Shown: piece by piece, positions 16,403-25,291 of the stretch
How the letters are laid out: each line of letters opens with the position of its first letter
Position numbering within the stretch: the first letter of the stretch is position 1
Assembly: GCA_951812895.1 (NCBI GenBank)
Contig: OX638333.1
Coordinates: 1 to 64,000, forward strand
From: an uncultured Roseovarius sp.
GTDB taxonomy: Bacteria > Pseudomonadota > Alphaproteobacteria > Rhodobacterales > Rhodobacteraceae
Length of the DNA stretch: 64,000 nucleotides
Reading direction: 5' to 3'
Made by a program: the position numbers and the translations under genes
Notes under the pieces: generated by a model
Seen by the model: only the letters and a program-made list of their open reading frames with translations
Told to the model about the DNA's origin: nothing
Database searches by the model: none

Positions 16403-16753
16403 ATGTATAGATTAATCGCTTTGCTACTCGCACAACCTGCCTTCGCTCAGGAGCCAATTCCTTTAGATGATGCGATTGCAGCGATTGAAGAAACAGAAGT
16501 TTCCTTCTATGGAAAGATCGCCTTTTCTGAGCGAATCTTGAACCAATTTTACGTTATCCCAGAAGGCCACGACAAAACTATTATAGCGACTTTATCCGTT
16601 GATCGGGACACGTTTAAAGAAGTCGAAAACTGTCCAGCCCGGAGCGAACCTAGAGTCACCTGTCGCGCCAACATGTTGGCAGAGTTGCGGATTAAAGACG
16701 GCTTGCTAACACTTCTCATTTACTCAATCATTGACCTTGAACGCTCTGACTAA
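16403..16753 (+). CDS. Small exported protein, 116 aa
   Basis: MYRLIALLLAQPAFAQ is a short Sec signal peptide with AFA|Q cleavage. The mature part has two cysteines (ENCPARS, VTCRAN) that could pair. Ends one base before the stop of the convergent tape measure gene. No family recognised. Confidence 0.6.
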   Translation: MYRLIALLLAQPAFAQEPIPLDDAIAAIEETEVSFYGKIAFSERILNQFYVIPEGHDKTIIATLSVDRDTFKEVENCPARSEPRVTCRANMLAELRIKDGLLTLLIYSIIDLERSD

Positions 16754-19339
16754 TCAGGCCCTCGCGACCTGAAACACTACTCCCCTATTGTCGTTTTCCT
16801 CAAACACCGCATCGAATATCTGCTGTGTGCTGTCACGCAACATATCTGCAAAGATGCCCCCACCTTCGATATTCACGCGAACCTCGCGCGGTGAGTTCGT
16901 AACACCAGCTACCGTCGGCTCACGTGACGAACCACCGCCTCCTAGCCCACCGCTACTACCGTTGCCCCCAAACGCCTGGGCAAGCCCTGTGGCCGCGATT
17001 ATGCCTATCTGTGCTGCACCGAAGGCCTTAATGCGTGCGGCGGCTGGTGGACCAGCTATCGGGCCGAGTTCTGCCAGTGCACGAACAGCAGCGGCGGCTG
17101 TGTTCTGGATCGTTGATGCGATTGCGAGGCCTTTGTTCAGTGCGATTTGTGCAATCGCTGCCACGCGCGACTTACCGGCCAATGCACCAAGAAGATTGCC
17201 GACCAGATCAACCGTTTTGCGTCGGGCGTCGACTTCGTGTTTGTTGGTGCGATCCCCAAGTTCCAGACGGCGGGCCTGATACTCGGCTTCAAGGCGATAC
17301 TTCAGTTCAAAATGTTCCTGTTCGCTCAGCAGTTCTTCCGCACGGCGATCCGTGATGATTTCGAGATTTTCCAAATGCCATTCGTCCAAGACCTCTCGTT
17401 CGGACATCAGACCTTGTTGAAGCTGCTCAAGACGGGACTTGAATTCGTCCTGCGTCGCCGAACCACTACCACCTACACTCGGAATGCTTACAGATGGAAT
17501 TGTCGGCGTGGTAATCACAGGCGTGTTGGGTAGTTGCCCACCACGCAACCCATCATCGGGCGCGCCTGAAGTTGCTGACGATGCCGCTGAAATCAACGAA
17601 ATCAATTGGGTCGCCTTTGCGAGCGCGGGGTTGAAGGCCTCGGCCAGTAGTTTCGAAGCGTTTTCACTAAACGAACCGGCTGCCTGTTCCGCTTGAAAAA
17701 TTTTAGCATCAAGAAGGCTGGCTTGGGTTTCAGATTTAATTATTGCCAGAGAAACCCTTTCAAACGCGCTCTCCATTCCAGGTATTGTACTGAGGCCCGA
17801 AGAAATAAGACGAAGTACACTGGTCCAACCTTCCTGAACGCTCAGCATCAAGTTCAGATACACCAGTTCAAGCTGGGCCATCACCGCATCCCACGCCAGC
17901 CGGAAAATCCCCAATGTGTCGACCATCCCTCTAAACGTCAGGCCAAAAATCTCACCCAAAGCCGAAAACATGGCACCAGTGCTTCCCAATTCATTCCTCA
18001 GTTCGAGGAACTTGTTGATCAGGAAGCCGGTGCCAACCACCAATGCGCCGATCCCAGTCGCGATCAGAACACCCCGCAGTGTCACCAAGGAAGTCACTAG
18101 GCCCAGTGTTGCCGTTACAGCGCCGTAGATGGCCGGGGTGTACGTTATGGCGAGCGCACCGGCTGCGGCAATCACGTATCCCGTCAGGTCGCCAATTGCC
18201 TCCAAGCCCCCTGACACGCCCCGCACGAGGTCAGTGACTCCCTGCGTGGCCCCCCTCAAGGCATTGGTCAGGCCAGCTTCGCCCATCGTCAGTATAAGCC
18301 CAGACATCGCCGAAACGAGACCTGCGATATCGCCCCCCAAGTTGTCCCGCATGGTGTCTGCCATGCGTCGAGCTTCACCGTCTGCCTGCGTCAGTTCACC
18401 GCTGAATTCGCGAAGCCTGTCGGATGCTCCGGCCAATACAAGAGCGCCCGAGGCCGCTTCGCGCCCGAAGATCGTCATGGCGTCTGCCGTCGACAGACCA
18501 ACCGAGCCGAGCCGGTCCATAATATCTGCAAGATCGTCGGTGGCCGGGTTAACATCCGCCGCCGTCAATCCATATCGGGCCAGCGCGTCGCGGGCCTGAT
18601 CAGTTGGGCCAGTGAGCGAAGCAAGCACACCCCGCAGGGCCGTACCCGCCCGTTCGCCTTGAATGCCCGCGTCCGACATCACGCCAATTGCCGCCGCCGT
18701 GTCACTCAGAGATATATCGAGAGCCGCCGCGACTGGGCCTACTGTCGACATGGCGGCTCCGAGTTGCCCGACCGTGGTGTTGGCCCTGCTGGACGCAGCC
18801 GCGAGTACATCAGACACCTTTGCAGAACCCAAGGCGTTAATCGAAAACGCACTCATGATGTTCGACGCCGTATCGGCAGCCTGTGCCAATTCCAATCCCG
18901 AGGCGGTGGCTAAGTTAAGCACGTTCGGTAAGGTATTGATGCTCTCGGTCGCGGAGAAACCCGCCATACCGAGGAACCGTAGCCCGTTCGCCGCCTGTGT
19001 GGCGCTGAACTCAGTTGTGGCTCCCATGTCCCGCGCAAGATCGCGCATGGCAGCCAGATCGGCGGCGCTGGCCCGTGTGACCGCACCAACGCTGGACATC
19101 GATGTTTCAAATTCCGAAATTCCGCGAATAACTTCTCGGGAAGCAAAGAAACCGATAAAGGCTGCTGCTGCCGCTCCGATACTGCGTCCCATGTTGGACA
19201 TCGCCCGCTCTGTGACCTTAGCAGACCGGCCCACGCGACGCCCTGTGCGCTCACCGGTCGCAGCGAACCGATCCAATTCAGCCCGACCCCTCGCAAGATC
19301 GTCTGTCCGCGCCCGAAATCCGAGTTCAGCTATGTCCAT
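16754..19339 (-). CDS. Tail tape measure protein
   Basis: 861 aa. The conserved tape-measure N-terminal block is at about residues 70-300 (EFETSMSSVGAVTRAS, LARDMGATTEFSATQAANGL). Hydrophobic segments follow at about 380-450. A coiled coil lies at about 615-690 (EREVLDEWHLENLEIITDRR). The Ala/Gly-rich C-terminus ends in FDAVFEENDNRGVVFQVARA. Determines tail length and helps DNA entry. It follows the frameshifted tail chaperone gene with a 14-nt overlap. Length is moderate for the family and would predict a shorter tail than lambda's. Confidence 0.9.
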   Translation of the reverse strand: MDIAELGFRARTDDLARGRAELDRFAATGERTGRRVGRSAKVTERAMSNMGRSIGAAAAAFIGFFASREVIRGISEFETSMSSVGAVTRASAADLAAMRDLARDMGATTEFSATQAANGLRFLGMAGFSATESINTLPNVLNLATASGLELAQAADTASNIMSAFSINALGSAKVSDVLAAASSRANTTVGQLGAAMSTVGPVAAALDISLSDTAAAIGVMSDAGIQGERAGTALRGVLASLTGPTDQARDALARYGLTAADVNPATDDLADIMDRLGSVGLSTADAMTIFGREAASGALVLAGASDRLREFSGELTQADGEARRMADTMRDNLGGDIAGLVSAMSGLILTMGEAGLTNALRGATQGVTDLVRGVSGGLEAIGDLTGYVIAAAGALAITYTPAIYGAVTATLGLVTSLVTLRGVLIATGIGALVVGTGFLINKFLELRNELGSTGAMFSALGEIFGLTFRGMVDTLGIFRLAWDAVMAQLELVYLNLMLSVQEGWTSVLRLISSGLSTIPGMESAFERVSLAIIKSETQASLLDAKIFQAEQAAGSFSENASKLLAEAFNPALAKATQLISLISAASSATSGAPDDGLRGGQLPNTPVITTPTIPSVSIPSVGGSGSATQDEFKSRLEQLQQGLMSEREVLDEWHLENLEIITDRRAEELLSEQEHFELKYRLEAEYQARRLELGDRTNKHEVDARRKTVDLVGNLLGALAGKSRVAAIAQIALNKGLAIASTIQNTAAAAVRALAELGPIAGPPAAARIKAFGAAQIGIIAATGLAQAFGGNGSSGGLGGGGSSREPTVAGVTNSPREVRVNIEGGGIFADMLRDSTQQIFDAVFEENDNRGVVFQVARA

Positions 19340-19700
19340 TGTTCATACGCTCCACCGGTGGAATACAAAGGGGGTTTTGCCCGTCAAACTTGGCCGACAC
19401 ATAAGCTCTGCTTGCCGCCATCACGGTCTCAAATTCCCAACGTTCAAACTTCAATTGACAGGCCTGCGCATAGGCCAGCAACTCTTGCCAAAGAACGGGT
19501 TTTTCGTGTTCGCCATCCATGCGCGAAGGGCCAAGCTTAAACAGACAATCCAGCAAATATTCCCCGGGCAATCCCGCTTCGATTCCTTCGGCGTGGCCCA
19601 GAAACTTTAATCGGTTTTTCTTCTGGTCTTTGGGGACGGAATGTAACCAGCCGAACTGGGCAGCCTGTATGATCAGGCGCTCTTTTCGGCTTTCGAATAG
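19326..19700 (-). CDS. Tail assembly chaperone GT extension (made by -1 frameshift)
   Basis: Frame open from 19700 to 19326 and in register only after a -1 slip at 19700-19706. It would add 124 residues beginning LFESRKERLIIQAAQFGWLH and ending near VERMNNGHS. No convincing independent start exists. The extended protein recruits the tape measure during tail assembly, as gpGT does in lambda. Confidence 0.7.
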   Translation of the reverse strand, partial: LFESRKERLIIQAAQFGWLHSVPKDQKKNRLKFLGHAEGIEAGLPGEYLLDCLFKLGPSRMDGEHEKPVLWQELLAYAQACQLKFERWEFETVMAASRAYVSAKFDGQNPLCIPPVERMNNGHS

Positions 19701-20149
19701 TTTCCCAAGTCACCTGCGAACCTGAGAACCTGTTGTGCAAAACTGGCACCTTTCCAGCCCTGCTTTTCTTCGGCCATCAGATCCTTGATTGAAACGAATG
19801 TCAGATCGAACAGCCAGTGCAAATCGGCCTGCGAGGTTGTGCAGGGTTCATTTCCGCGGTCAATGTTTACGCACTCTGCAACCAAAAGACTTGCGCTCTC
19901 GATCAGTTCCAGATGGATGGTCTCAAGGGCGCGGTTTTTATCTACGTCATCACCATCACTCGCGGCGGCCATCTTGGCCCGTGCCACTTCCATCGATTTG
20001 GCCTGAACATTGCGCGACTGAGTACCGAAGACCATCAGGCCACACGGTTCTTTGCCGTCCATGATCGGCTCACCCGTGGCTTGGTTTTTCAGATGCAGAA
20101 ATTGTGGAATTTCGGACGCGCTTCGGCTGTCTTCCTTAGTGAAATCCAT
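19673..20149 (-). CDS. Tail assembly chaperone G-like protein
   Basis: 158 aa, ATG at 20149. Helical C-terminus (LHWLFDLTFVSIKDLMAEEK) as in G-like chaperones. Near its 3' end it contains the slippery heptamer GGGAAAC (plus-strand 19700-19706), phased exactly as G GGA AAC in this frame. Lies between the tail tube and tape measure genes as expected. Confidence 0.75.
   Translation of the reverse strand: MDFTKEDSRSASEIPQFLHLKNQATGEPIMDGKEPCGLMVFGTQSRNVQAKSMEVARAKMAAASDGDDVDKNRALETIHLELIESASLLVAECVNIDRGNEPCTTSQADLHWLFDLTFVSIKDLMAEEKQGWKGASFAQQVLRFAGDLGNYSKAEKSA
19700..19706 (-). promoter_or_regulatory. Programmed -1 ribosomal frameshift site GGGAAAC
   Basis: Zero-frame codons are TTG GGA AAC (codons 148-150 of the G-like gene), giving the canonical X XXY YYZ heptamer. 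Slipping -1 joins the frame ending at 19326 to make a 274-residue product. Confidence 0.75.
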
Positions 20150-20229
20150 GGTTAAATCCTTCGGTTCTGGTTCAGATCGGGCCGAGACAGATGAACCACG
20201 CCCACCCCGGCCCTACCGGCTAGGCCGGA

Positions 20230-20667
20230 TCAGACACTGACATCGGCGTAGTTTGTGGTGATGTTGTACGTGAAACCAGCATACGACGTTGTGCTGCGCT
20301 CGTTCCGCTTCCACCCGGTCACTGGTCCCGCGATGTATTGGATGGTACCGCCGGGTTCGGTGATCCGCAGGCTGTGTTCACCGCCCAATGCATCAGATGC
20401 GGTCTTGGCCGCTGCCTGCCCGGCGTCTGCCGGGACTTCTCGCAGCGCAATGGCGATGGTGGTACCGGTCTTAACGCCCTTGATCGTACGATTTCGGCCC
20501 GCGGTTACATCTGGGATGGTGATCGTTTCCTGATCGTCCCCAACTTCACCAACGGAAACCAGACCGTTAACGGCCACGAAGGTCAGCGCCTCAAATCCGG
20601 CTTGGTCAATCGTGGCCGGAGCGCCCGTTGCGATGGCAATCGTTGTGCCAATATCATTTGTGCTCAT
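20230..20667 (-). CDS. Major tail tube protein
   Basis: 145 aa. ATGAPATIDQAGFEALTFV and GVKTGTTIAIALREVPADAG, then GPVTGWKRNERSTTSYAGFTY, match tail tube proteins of lambda-V-like phages. Self-assembles into the tail tube. Preceded by a terminator, so it likely has its own promoter for high expression. Confidence 0.8.
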   Translation of the reverse strand: MSTNDIGTTIAIATGAPATIDQAGFEALTFVAVNGLVSVGEVGDDQETITIPDVTAGRNRTIKGVKTGTTIAIALREVPADAGQAAAKTASDALGGEHSLRITEPGGTIQYIAGPVTGWKRNERSTTSYAGFTYNITTNYADVSV

Positions 20668-20705
20668 GTTCTTGCCCTTTCGGCGTTGTGTGGCGCGTAG
20701 TTAAA

Positions 20706-20730
20706 CGCAAAAGACCCCACTTAGTGGGGC
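20706..20730 (-). terminator. Terminator between connector and tail tube genes
   Basis: CCCCAC-TTA-GTGGGG stem (20715-20729), followed on the minus strand by TCTTTTGCG. Confidence 0.65.
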
Positions 20731-20779
20731 GTGGCGCAAGCGCGCCTACAAAGCCCGATCAGGGCCTATTCAGTGAAAG

Positions 20780-20923
20780 TTAGGTTGTTGATGGTTTCTC
20801 CGCGTCGACGGTCCAACCCGCCTGCTTCCATACTTTGACATCGTCCTTCTGGACGTTGGCGTGCGCGGTCTGGTAGCGATCCGTTTTTGTCATAGCAACG
20901 CGGTCATCTGTTTTCTTGGTCAT
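20780..20923 (-). CDS. Small protein, 47 aa
   Basis: ATG at 20923, short lysine- and threonine-rich frame (MTKKTDDRVAMTKTDRYQTA...), spaced 11 nt after the tail terminator gene. Similar short proteins sit here in related phages. Function unknown. Confidence 0.5.
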   Translation of the reverse strand: MTKKTDDRVAMTKTDRYQTAHANVQKDDVKVWKQAGWTVDAEKPSTT

Positions 20924-20934
20924 TGGATTTTCCT

Positions 20935-21309
20935 TCAGGTAAATGAGTAACTGCCCCGGATGATCACCGGTACAGAGTAGGTTGGCCCCGGCAGTGGAGG
21001 GCGGGGCAATGGCGCGTCCAAAATCGTTAAGGTGCCGATACGGGTTCCCGGTGTGAAACGATTGACCAGCGCTTTGACCAGAGCATCGTTTTCCGTCGTG
21101 TACTCATTGCGGGTTTCTACCCGTACAACGATCTCAGGTGAGGCGTCTGTTTCGCCGCCGTGTGTCGCTGTTCGCTGCGCACCTCCGGCGATTTCAACAA
21201 CATATCTCGGCAGCTCTTTACCCGGTCCGTTTGGTAACGCGATATCGGTGCTCCCCGGCATATCTATGAGATGCTGAACCAAAAGCTGATGACCGTCCGT
21301 GATGCTCAT
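20935..21309 (-). CDS. Tail terminator protein candidate
   Basis: 124 aa, gpU-like size. Helix-strand pattern with VVEIAGGAQRTATHGGETDA, then SPEIVVRVETRNEYTTENDA. Order between the gp10-like protein and the tube protein supports a tail terminator that caps the tube. Confidence 0.65.
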   Translation of the reverse strand: MSITDGHQLLVQHLIDMPGSTDIALPNGPGKELPRYVVEIAGGAQRTATHGGETDASPEIVVRVETRNEYTTENDALVKALVNRFTPGTRIGTLTILDAPLPRPPLPGPTYSVPVIIRGSYSFT

Positions 21310-21725
21310 TCTTTAAATCTCGCGGCGTTTGCGTCGACGATGTTTGACCATTGCTGAACTGCGTTTCTCACAAAAAACCGGCCCGGAAACTTGCCCGAAA
21401 CCCCGTACTCCTGCGGGCGCGCATGGCCCGCAGTGAACACAGCCTCAACAGTATCCCCCAAGTTCATCCCGGCAACGAGGGCTGCGTAGCTGATGTCGCC
21501 GCTTCCGGCGACACTGCCGTTCACTGATCCAATTTGCGAGTTGATCAGCTCTCCTTCGTCAACTGGAACGAAGCCCTCTTGGTAAGAACCGGTTTCTTTG
21601 ATGCTGGCCTGACGGCGCGTCATCAGTTCTCCGACGTCCTGGATCGATCCTTTGGCCACCAACTCGGCATTTCGGGTGGCTTTTTCAGTCCATTGCCGGA
21701 TGTCGGCGATCTGATAAACGGTCAT
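21306..21725 (-). CDS. HK97 gp10-like neck protein
   Basis: ATG at 21725 overlaps the stop of the head morphogenesis gene (ATGA). RRQASIKETGSYQEGFVPVDEGELINSQI and GHARPQEYG are typical of gp10-like neck proteins involved in head-tail joining. Confidence 0.65.
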   Translation of the reverse strand: MTVYQIADIRQWTEKATRNAELVAKGSIQDVGELMTRRQASIKETGSYQEGFVPVDEGELINSQIGSVNGSVAGSGDISYAALVAGMNLGDTVEAVFTAGHARPQEYGVSGKFPGRFFVRNAVQQWSNIVDANAARFKE

Positions 21726-22750
21726 GCTGCCAAGGCCGCCCAATCAATTCTAAACCGAGCGCTGCACCGACAGTTAATCAGCTCGGACGCTGGTGCGCCG
21801 TGGCTGGTATCGTGCGGATAAAGCAACCTCGCCCCGGTTACAGGCGAAACAAATATCCCCTCCCAGTCCACGCTTTGGGCGTTCAACTCGCGGTGGCTGT
21901 CCCTCGTTCGCACACCGGGCGTTGCATCCCAAATCTTGGTCACAACATCGGCCCTGATTTTGCCGTCGTCGATCATTTGCTGAATCGCTTCAGCTTTCCC
22001 GGCGTTCATTGCCCGGTTCGTTTCCGTGCGAGCGATGTTCTTACCACGCAGGGCTAAAAGTCGATCTGCGTAACGTCCGGTGATCCGGTTGATTTGTGTC
22101 TTTGTCAGGGGTGCATTTTCTCGCACGGCCTTCTGAATGGTTCGGTCAAAGCGTTTGTCGCGCCGTGAACGCCTCATATAGTCTGACATTGAGTCAATGC
22201 CCTGTAATTCCCTGCGGGCCTTGCGAACCGCCTCTGCTTGCCTGCTGTGAAGCCCGATCAGACCCCCGCGTCGCTGATTGCCGTCCAGACGACCAACAAG
22301 ATCACGGGCAATCGTTCTGGTGCCTCTGTTCGTTTCCAAACCCTCAAGAATGGTTTCACGTATCAGATTTCGGGTGTTCTCCGATATCTCCGAAATCAGT
22401 TCCGCCGCCCTCTGACGTGCCCATGCCTCTGCCCGGGGGTGTCTCCCCTGAAACCGGACCAAGAGCGGCCCCGTATTCTGCCAAGGCTTTTTTGGCAAAG
22501 TCGATAACTGAAATATCGCCCCCTGCTCAAATGCATTGGAAATGGCCCGATCCAGCGGGGCAAAGAACTCGGCGCCAAGCTGAATGGCCCGTATCGCGGC
22601 AGCGATATCGCCCCGTGCAATAGCGGCCTCAAGTGCGGTTAGCTGTGCTGTGCTTTGAATGTCCTGGATGGCCCGCTCAAACGCGGTGCGCAATTGGGGT
22701 TCAATCTTGTCCAATGCTTCCAGAAAGGCGCGACGACTATCACGGGGCAT
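21722..22750 (-). CDS. Head morphogenesis protein, SPP1 gp7 / Mu F type
   Basis: 342 aa. IARTETNRAMNAGKAEA (about 237-253), a TRDSHRELNAQSV segment and the terminal ELINCRCSARF motif define the Mu F-like minor head protein. It lies between connector and neck genes, whereas in many phages it directly follows the portal. Likely packaged in the head or ejected with DNA. Confidence 0.8.
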   Translation of the reverse strand: MPRDSRRAFLEALDKIEPQLRTAFERAIQDIQSTAQLTALEAAIARGDIAAAIRAIQLGAEFFAPLDRAISNAFEQGAIFQLSTLPKKPWQNTGPLLVRFQGRHPRAEAWARQRAAELISEISENTRNLIRETILEGLETNRGTRTIARDLVGRLDGNQRRGGLIGLHSRQAEAVRKARRELQGIDSMSDYMRRSRRDKRFDRTIQKAVRENAPLTKTQINRITGRYADRLLALRGKNIARTETNRAMNAGKAEAIQQMIDDGKIRADVVTKIWDATPGVRTRDSHRELNAQSVDWEGIFVSPVTGARLLYPHDTSHGAPASELINCRCSARFRIDWAALAA

Positions 22751-23132
22751 CTTGCCCTACCTCTCTGCACTGTACATCCCACATCAAAACTCCACCGCCT
22801 GGTTTAACCGCGTTGACCGCAAGCATTCTGTACGTTTTACCGGAAACGATCAAGGAATCCCCGTTTCTCGGATCTGATTCTGCATCCGCAGCAATCAACG
22901 CCTGTAGATCCCCGATCCGAATGTTTGTACCGTCGCGGTCCCGATCTGAGTATTCCAACAAGATCAGAGTACACGCGAACGTGGTCGGAGCCGCTGGTGT
23001 GACTGGATATGAGCTTTCGTCAGCCACGCCGGGGCGCGAAATAGTTCCGGTCAGTTCACCGTCGCCCGTGGCCGCGCCCGCTTCAGCAATGGCGGCACTG
23101 ACTTCTGCCGCGATATCGGTTCCCGCGCTCAT
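22740..23132 (-). CDS. Head-tail adaptor candidate, 130 aa
   Basis: Helical N-terminus then beta-rich C-terminus (DSLIVSGKTYRMLAVNAVKP), the pattern of small stopper or adaptor proteins. Overlaps both neighbours, so it is translated as part of the connector operon. Confidence 0.55.
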   Translation of the reverse strand: MSAGTDIAAEVSAAIAEAGAATGDGELTGTISRPGVADESSYPVTPAAPTTFACTLILLEYSDRDRDGTNIRIGDLQALIAADAESDPRNGDSLIVSGKTYRMLAVNAVKPGGGVLMWDVQCREVGQDAP

Positions 23133-23653
23133 CAGACCGCCATAATGCCCGTGGTCAGTTTTGTGCCAAGCACAATACCGGACAACAGATCATCAACGAC
23201 TTGCAGGGTGATCTTGTAGGCGCCTTTACCCTTTTCACCAGTGACCGTCCACTTAACGCCCCTAACCTCTGTCAGAACCCGCTGTTCGGCGGCTGTGAAA
23301 GTTTTGTGGAGCTTGCCTGTATTCGCAAGATCGAAGGCCGCCGCTTCTGCGACTGAACCCTCGATTTCTGCCGGAACAGTAGCGCTGTCGATTGTGGTTC
23401 CGTCAATGTCTGCAGCGGAAGAACGCGGCCAATCTCTCGACTGGCCACGCCCGTTTGTTTTGACCCCCGGCCAACGGGCACGATACGTACCCTCCACCCA
23501 TACCGTCGCCCGACGCAAGGACTCCTCCATCTTTGCGTCGGTGTATGCGGGTGTGGTGTAGTCAAAGCCGTTGTCGTTCCAATAGGACTTGGCATCGGCC
23601 AAGCTAATCAGGCTGTCGTCATTGGCTCCACCGGGAGTGACAGTGAGGGCCAT
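23132..23653 (-). CDS. Head-tail connector, DnaT-like family
   Basis: 173 aa. SLISLADAKSYWNDNGFDYT at the start, then RRATVWVEGTYRARWPGVKT and a helical bundle, as in the phage DnaT-like ssDNA-binding/connector family (HK97 gp6-like). The family name is historical; here it is the connector ring below the portal. Confidence 0.7.
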   Translation of the reverse strand: MALTVTPGGANDDSLISLADAKSYWNDNGFDYTTPAYTDAKMEESLRRATVWVEGTYRARWPGVKTNGRGQSRDWPRSSAADIDGTTIDSATVPAEIEGSVAEAAAFDLANTGKLHKTFTAAEQRVLTEVRGVKWTVTGEKGKGAYKITLQVVDDLLSGIVLGTKLTTGIMAV

Positions 23654-23928
23654 CAGTTATCGGATGGTCCAGAAGTCGGCCCAACTTCGGCATCCGTTGC
23701 GTCAGTCGCATTGGTTGCATCTGTCACCTTGGAGGCATCGACCTTCTTGGCGGAAGCTTTTTTGGTGGTCGCGCCAGCTTTTGACGTCAACCACTCATCA
23801 TCCACCCATTTCGCAATGGCCTTATTTTCCAGATGCTTCTTGGAAAGCTCACAAGAACCACCACGAGGAACGTCTGTCCCATCCGGAAGAACCAAGGCGC
23901 AAGGTCCAGCGTTTATAAATTGTGCCAT
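23653..23928 (-). CDS. Small capsid-region protein, 91 aa
   Basis: N-terminal beta segment (FINAGPCALVLPDGTDVPRG), Trp-containing middle, then a low-complexity Lys/Ala and Asp/Ala/Thr tail. Immediately downstream of the major capsid gene with one shared base. Possibly a head accessory protein. Confidence 0.55.
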   Translation of the reverse strand: MAQFINAGPCALVLPDGTDVPRGGSCELSKKHLENKAIAKWVDDEWLTSKAGATTKKASAKKVDASKVTDATNATDATDAEVGPTSGPSDN

Positions 23929-24842
23929 TATGCAAGCCCTGTCACGTAACGCATCGCACCAGGGCGACGGATGTTAATCGGAGCGAAGCGGAACATGCCA
24001 AATACATCGATCTGCAACCCGCGCGATTGAGGCGGGATAAAGGTCAATGGCATGGGCATGTGCATCTTCACAACACTCGGATCGCGGCGATAGACCACCA
24101 TCTTATCCGTAAGGCGATGATCCGCCTCAATGGTAAGCGGCTGGCCTGTGCGCGCCGTGTAGACGTTCGACCGGCGAATGAACTCAAGGATCGTCATGTC
24201 GCTGGTCGCATCAATACGCTTGGTTGCGATGATGCCGAAAGACGCAAGCGGGATAACAATAGTGTTGGCCCACTCGATACCCTTCGTTGCGTTCCAAACC
24301 CCGGTAATCGCGTTGTTGATATCCGTGAGGATTTGATCCGCAGTTGCCGAGGCCCAAACAGCCGCAGCAGCAGCCGAGGTAATGCCGGTCGTGTTGTACA
24401 GGCCTTCGACGTTCAGGTCTGTGTTGCCAACAAAAGCAACTTCATCAACCAGTTGCTCATAGGCCTGACGTGCTGCATCAGCACCATCAGACGTGAGCGA
24501 CATGCCGAGCTGTTGGGCCGCACCAATTTCTTCGAGCGAGAACGAATAGCCGATACCGGCCATGTTGATGCCTTGCTCGAATTTGTTCATCATCACGTTG
24601 GCGAGAGGGATATCATCACCCTTGCCGTTGATGAATTTGGCCTTACCCGTTGAGTCTTGCGAGAAGTGCGTGACCGAAGGGGCAAACGCCGGTGCCGAGG
24701 TATCTACCGGAATCATCCGGGAATACTTGATCTCGGGGTACGGCTTTTTCAGCACCTCACTTTCAATGTGGGTGCGTTGGGACGTCACAAAGCCAATAGC
24801 GGCCTGTGCGTCCATCATGTGGACAGGAACGGGAGCGTTCAT
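23928..24842 (-). CDS. Major capsid protein, DUF2184 type
   Basis: 304 aa. SEVLKKPYPEIKYSRMIPVD, SFSLEEIGAAQQLGMSLTSD and VFGMFRFAPINIRRPGAMRY are typical of DUF2184 capsids. The visible N-terminus looks uncleaved. Preceded by decoration and scaffold/protease genes. Forms the icosahedral shell. Confidence 0.85.
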   Translation of the reverse strand: MNAPVPVHMMDAQAAIGFVTSQRTHIESEVLKKPYPEIKYSRMIPVDTSAPAFAPSVTHFSQDSTGKAKFINGKGDDIPLANVMMNKFEQGINMAGIGYSFSLEEIGAAQQLGMSLTSDGADAARQAYEQLVDEVAFVGNTDLNVEGLYNTTGITSAAAAAVWASATADQILTDINNAITGVWNATKGIEWANTIVIPLASFGIIATKRIDATSDMTILEFIRRSNVYTARTGQPLTIEADHRLTDKMVVYRRDPSVVKMHMPMPLTFIPPQSRGLQIDVFGMFRFAPINIRRPGAMRYVTGLA

Positions 24843-24856
24843 GATTTCAGGCCTCC

Positions 24857-25288
24857 TTAGCCCAGATAGACGCGTACGAGTTCATTGAGAGTCGCTGTGG
24901 TCTCGAACTTCGCGCCGGTAATTGTGGTTGCAAGTCCTGCACCAATCACGCCGGTTGCGGCTGTGAAAGTTACAGGGTCGGATGGGTCAACAGCCGTTGA
25001 AGCAGTTACCCAGATCGTGCCTTTGCGCATGACGCCGGCAACTTCGCCCACGTCAAACTTATCGGCGTCACGGCTCTTGTCAGCAACAGTGATACCGTCG
25101 AAGCCTGCACCCGACAGTTTGACACTGCCGTCTCCGGTGCCTCGACCCACGGCCAAGCCGAAGGCAACTTCCGCCGTCTCGACAACCTTGGACGCGACAT
25201 CACGTGCGGTTTGACCTTCCGCCACCATGCCCGCAAACGCGGTTGGCTGATTGGCGTCATAAGTCCCAATGTGATCTTGAATAGGCAT
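24857..25288 (-). CDS. Capsid decoration protein, DUF2190-like
   Basis: 143 aa. GRGTGDGSVKLSGAGFDGIT and VTASTAVDPSDPVTF show the beta tulip-like pattern of gpD or cement proteins. Lies between scaffold and capsid, as in related phages. Confidence 0.65.
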   Translation of the reverse strand: MPIQDHIGTYDANQPTAFAGMVAEGQTARDVASKVVETAEVAFGLAVGRGTGDGSVKLSGAGFDGITVADKSRDADKFDVGEVAGVMRKGTIWVTASTAVDPSDPVTFTAATGVIGAGLATTITGAKFETTATLNELVRVYLG

Positions 25289-25291
25289 GGA

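Larger units (their letters stand above)
2678..16608 (+). repeat. First copy of the visible tandem-duplicated segment
   Basis: This 13,931-bp stretch recurs at 50070-64000 with a constant offset of 47,392 bp. Every reading frame I compared translates identically in both copies, and the non-coding stretches I checked match base for base. The second copy is cut off by the window end, so the true repeat may be longer. Confidence 0.95.

Noticed and set aside
18663..19610. 315-codon rightward frame opposite the tape measure gene
   Set aside because: Ala/Ser/Arg-rich shadow of an Ala-rich gene; spans the gene boundary with no signal of its own.
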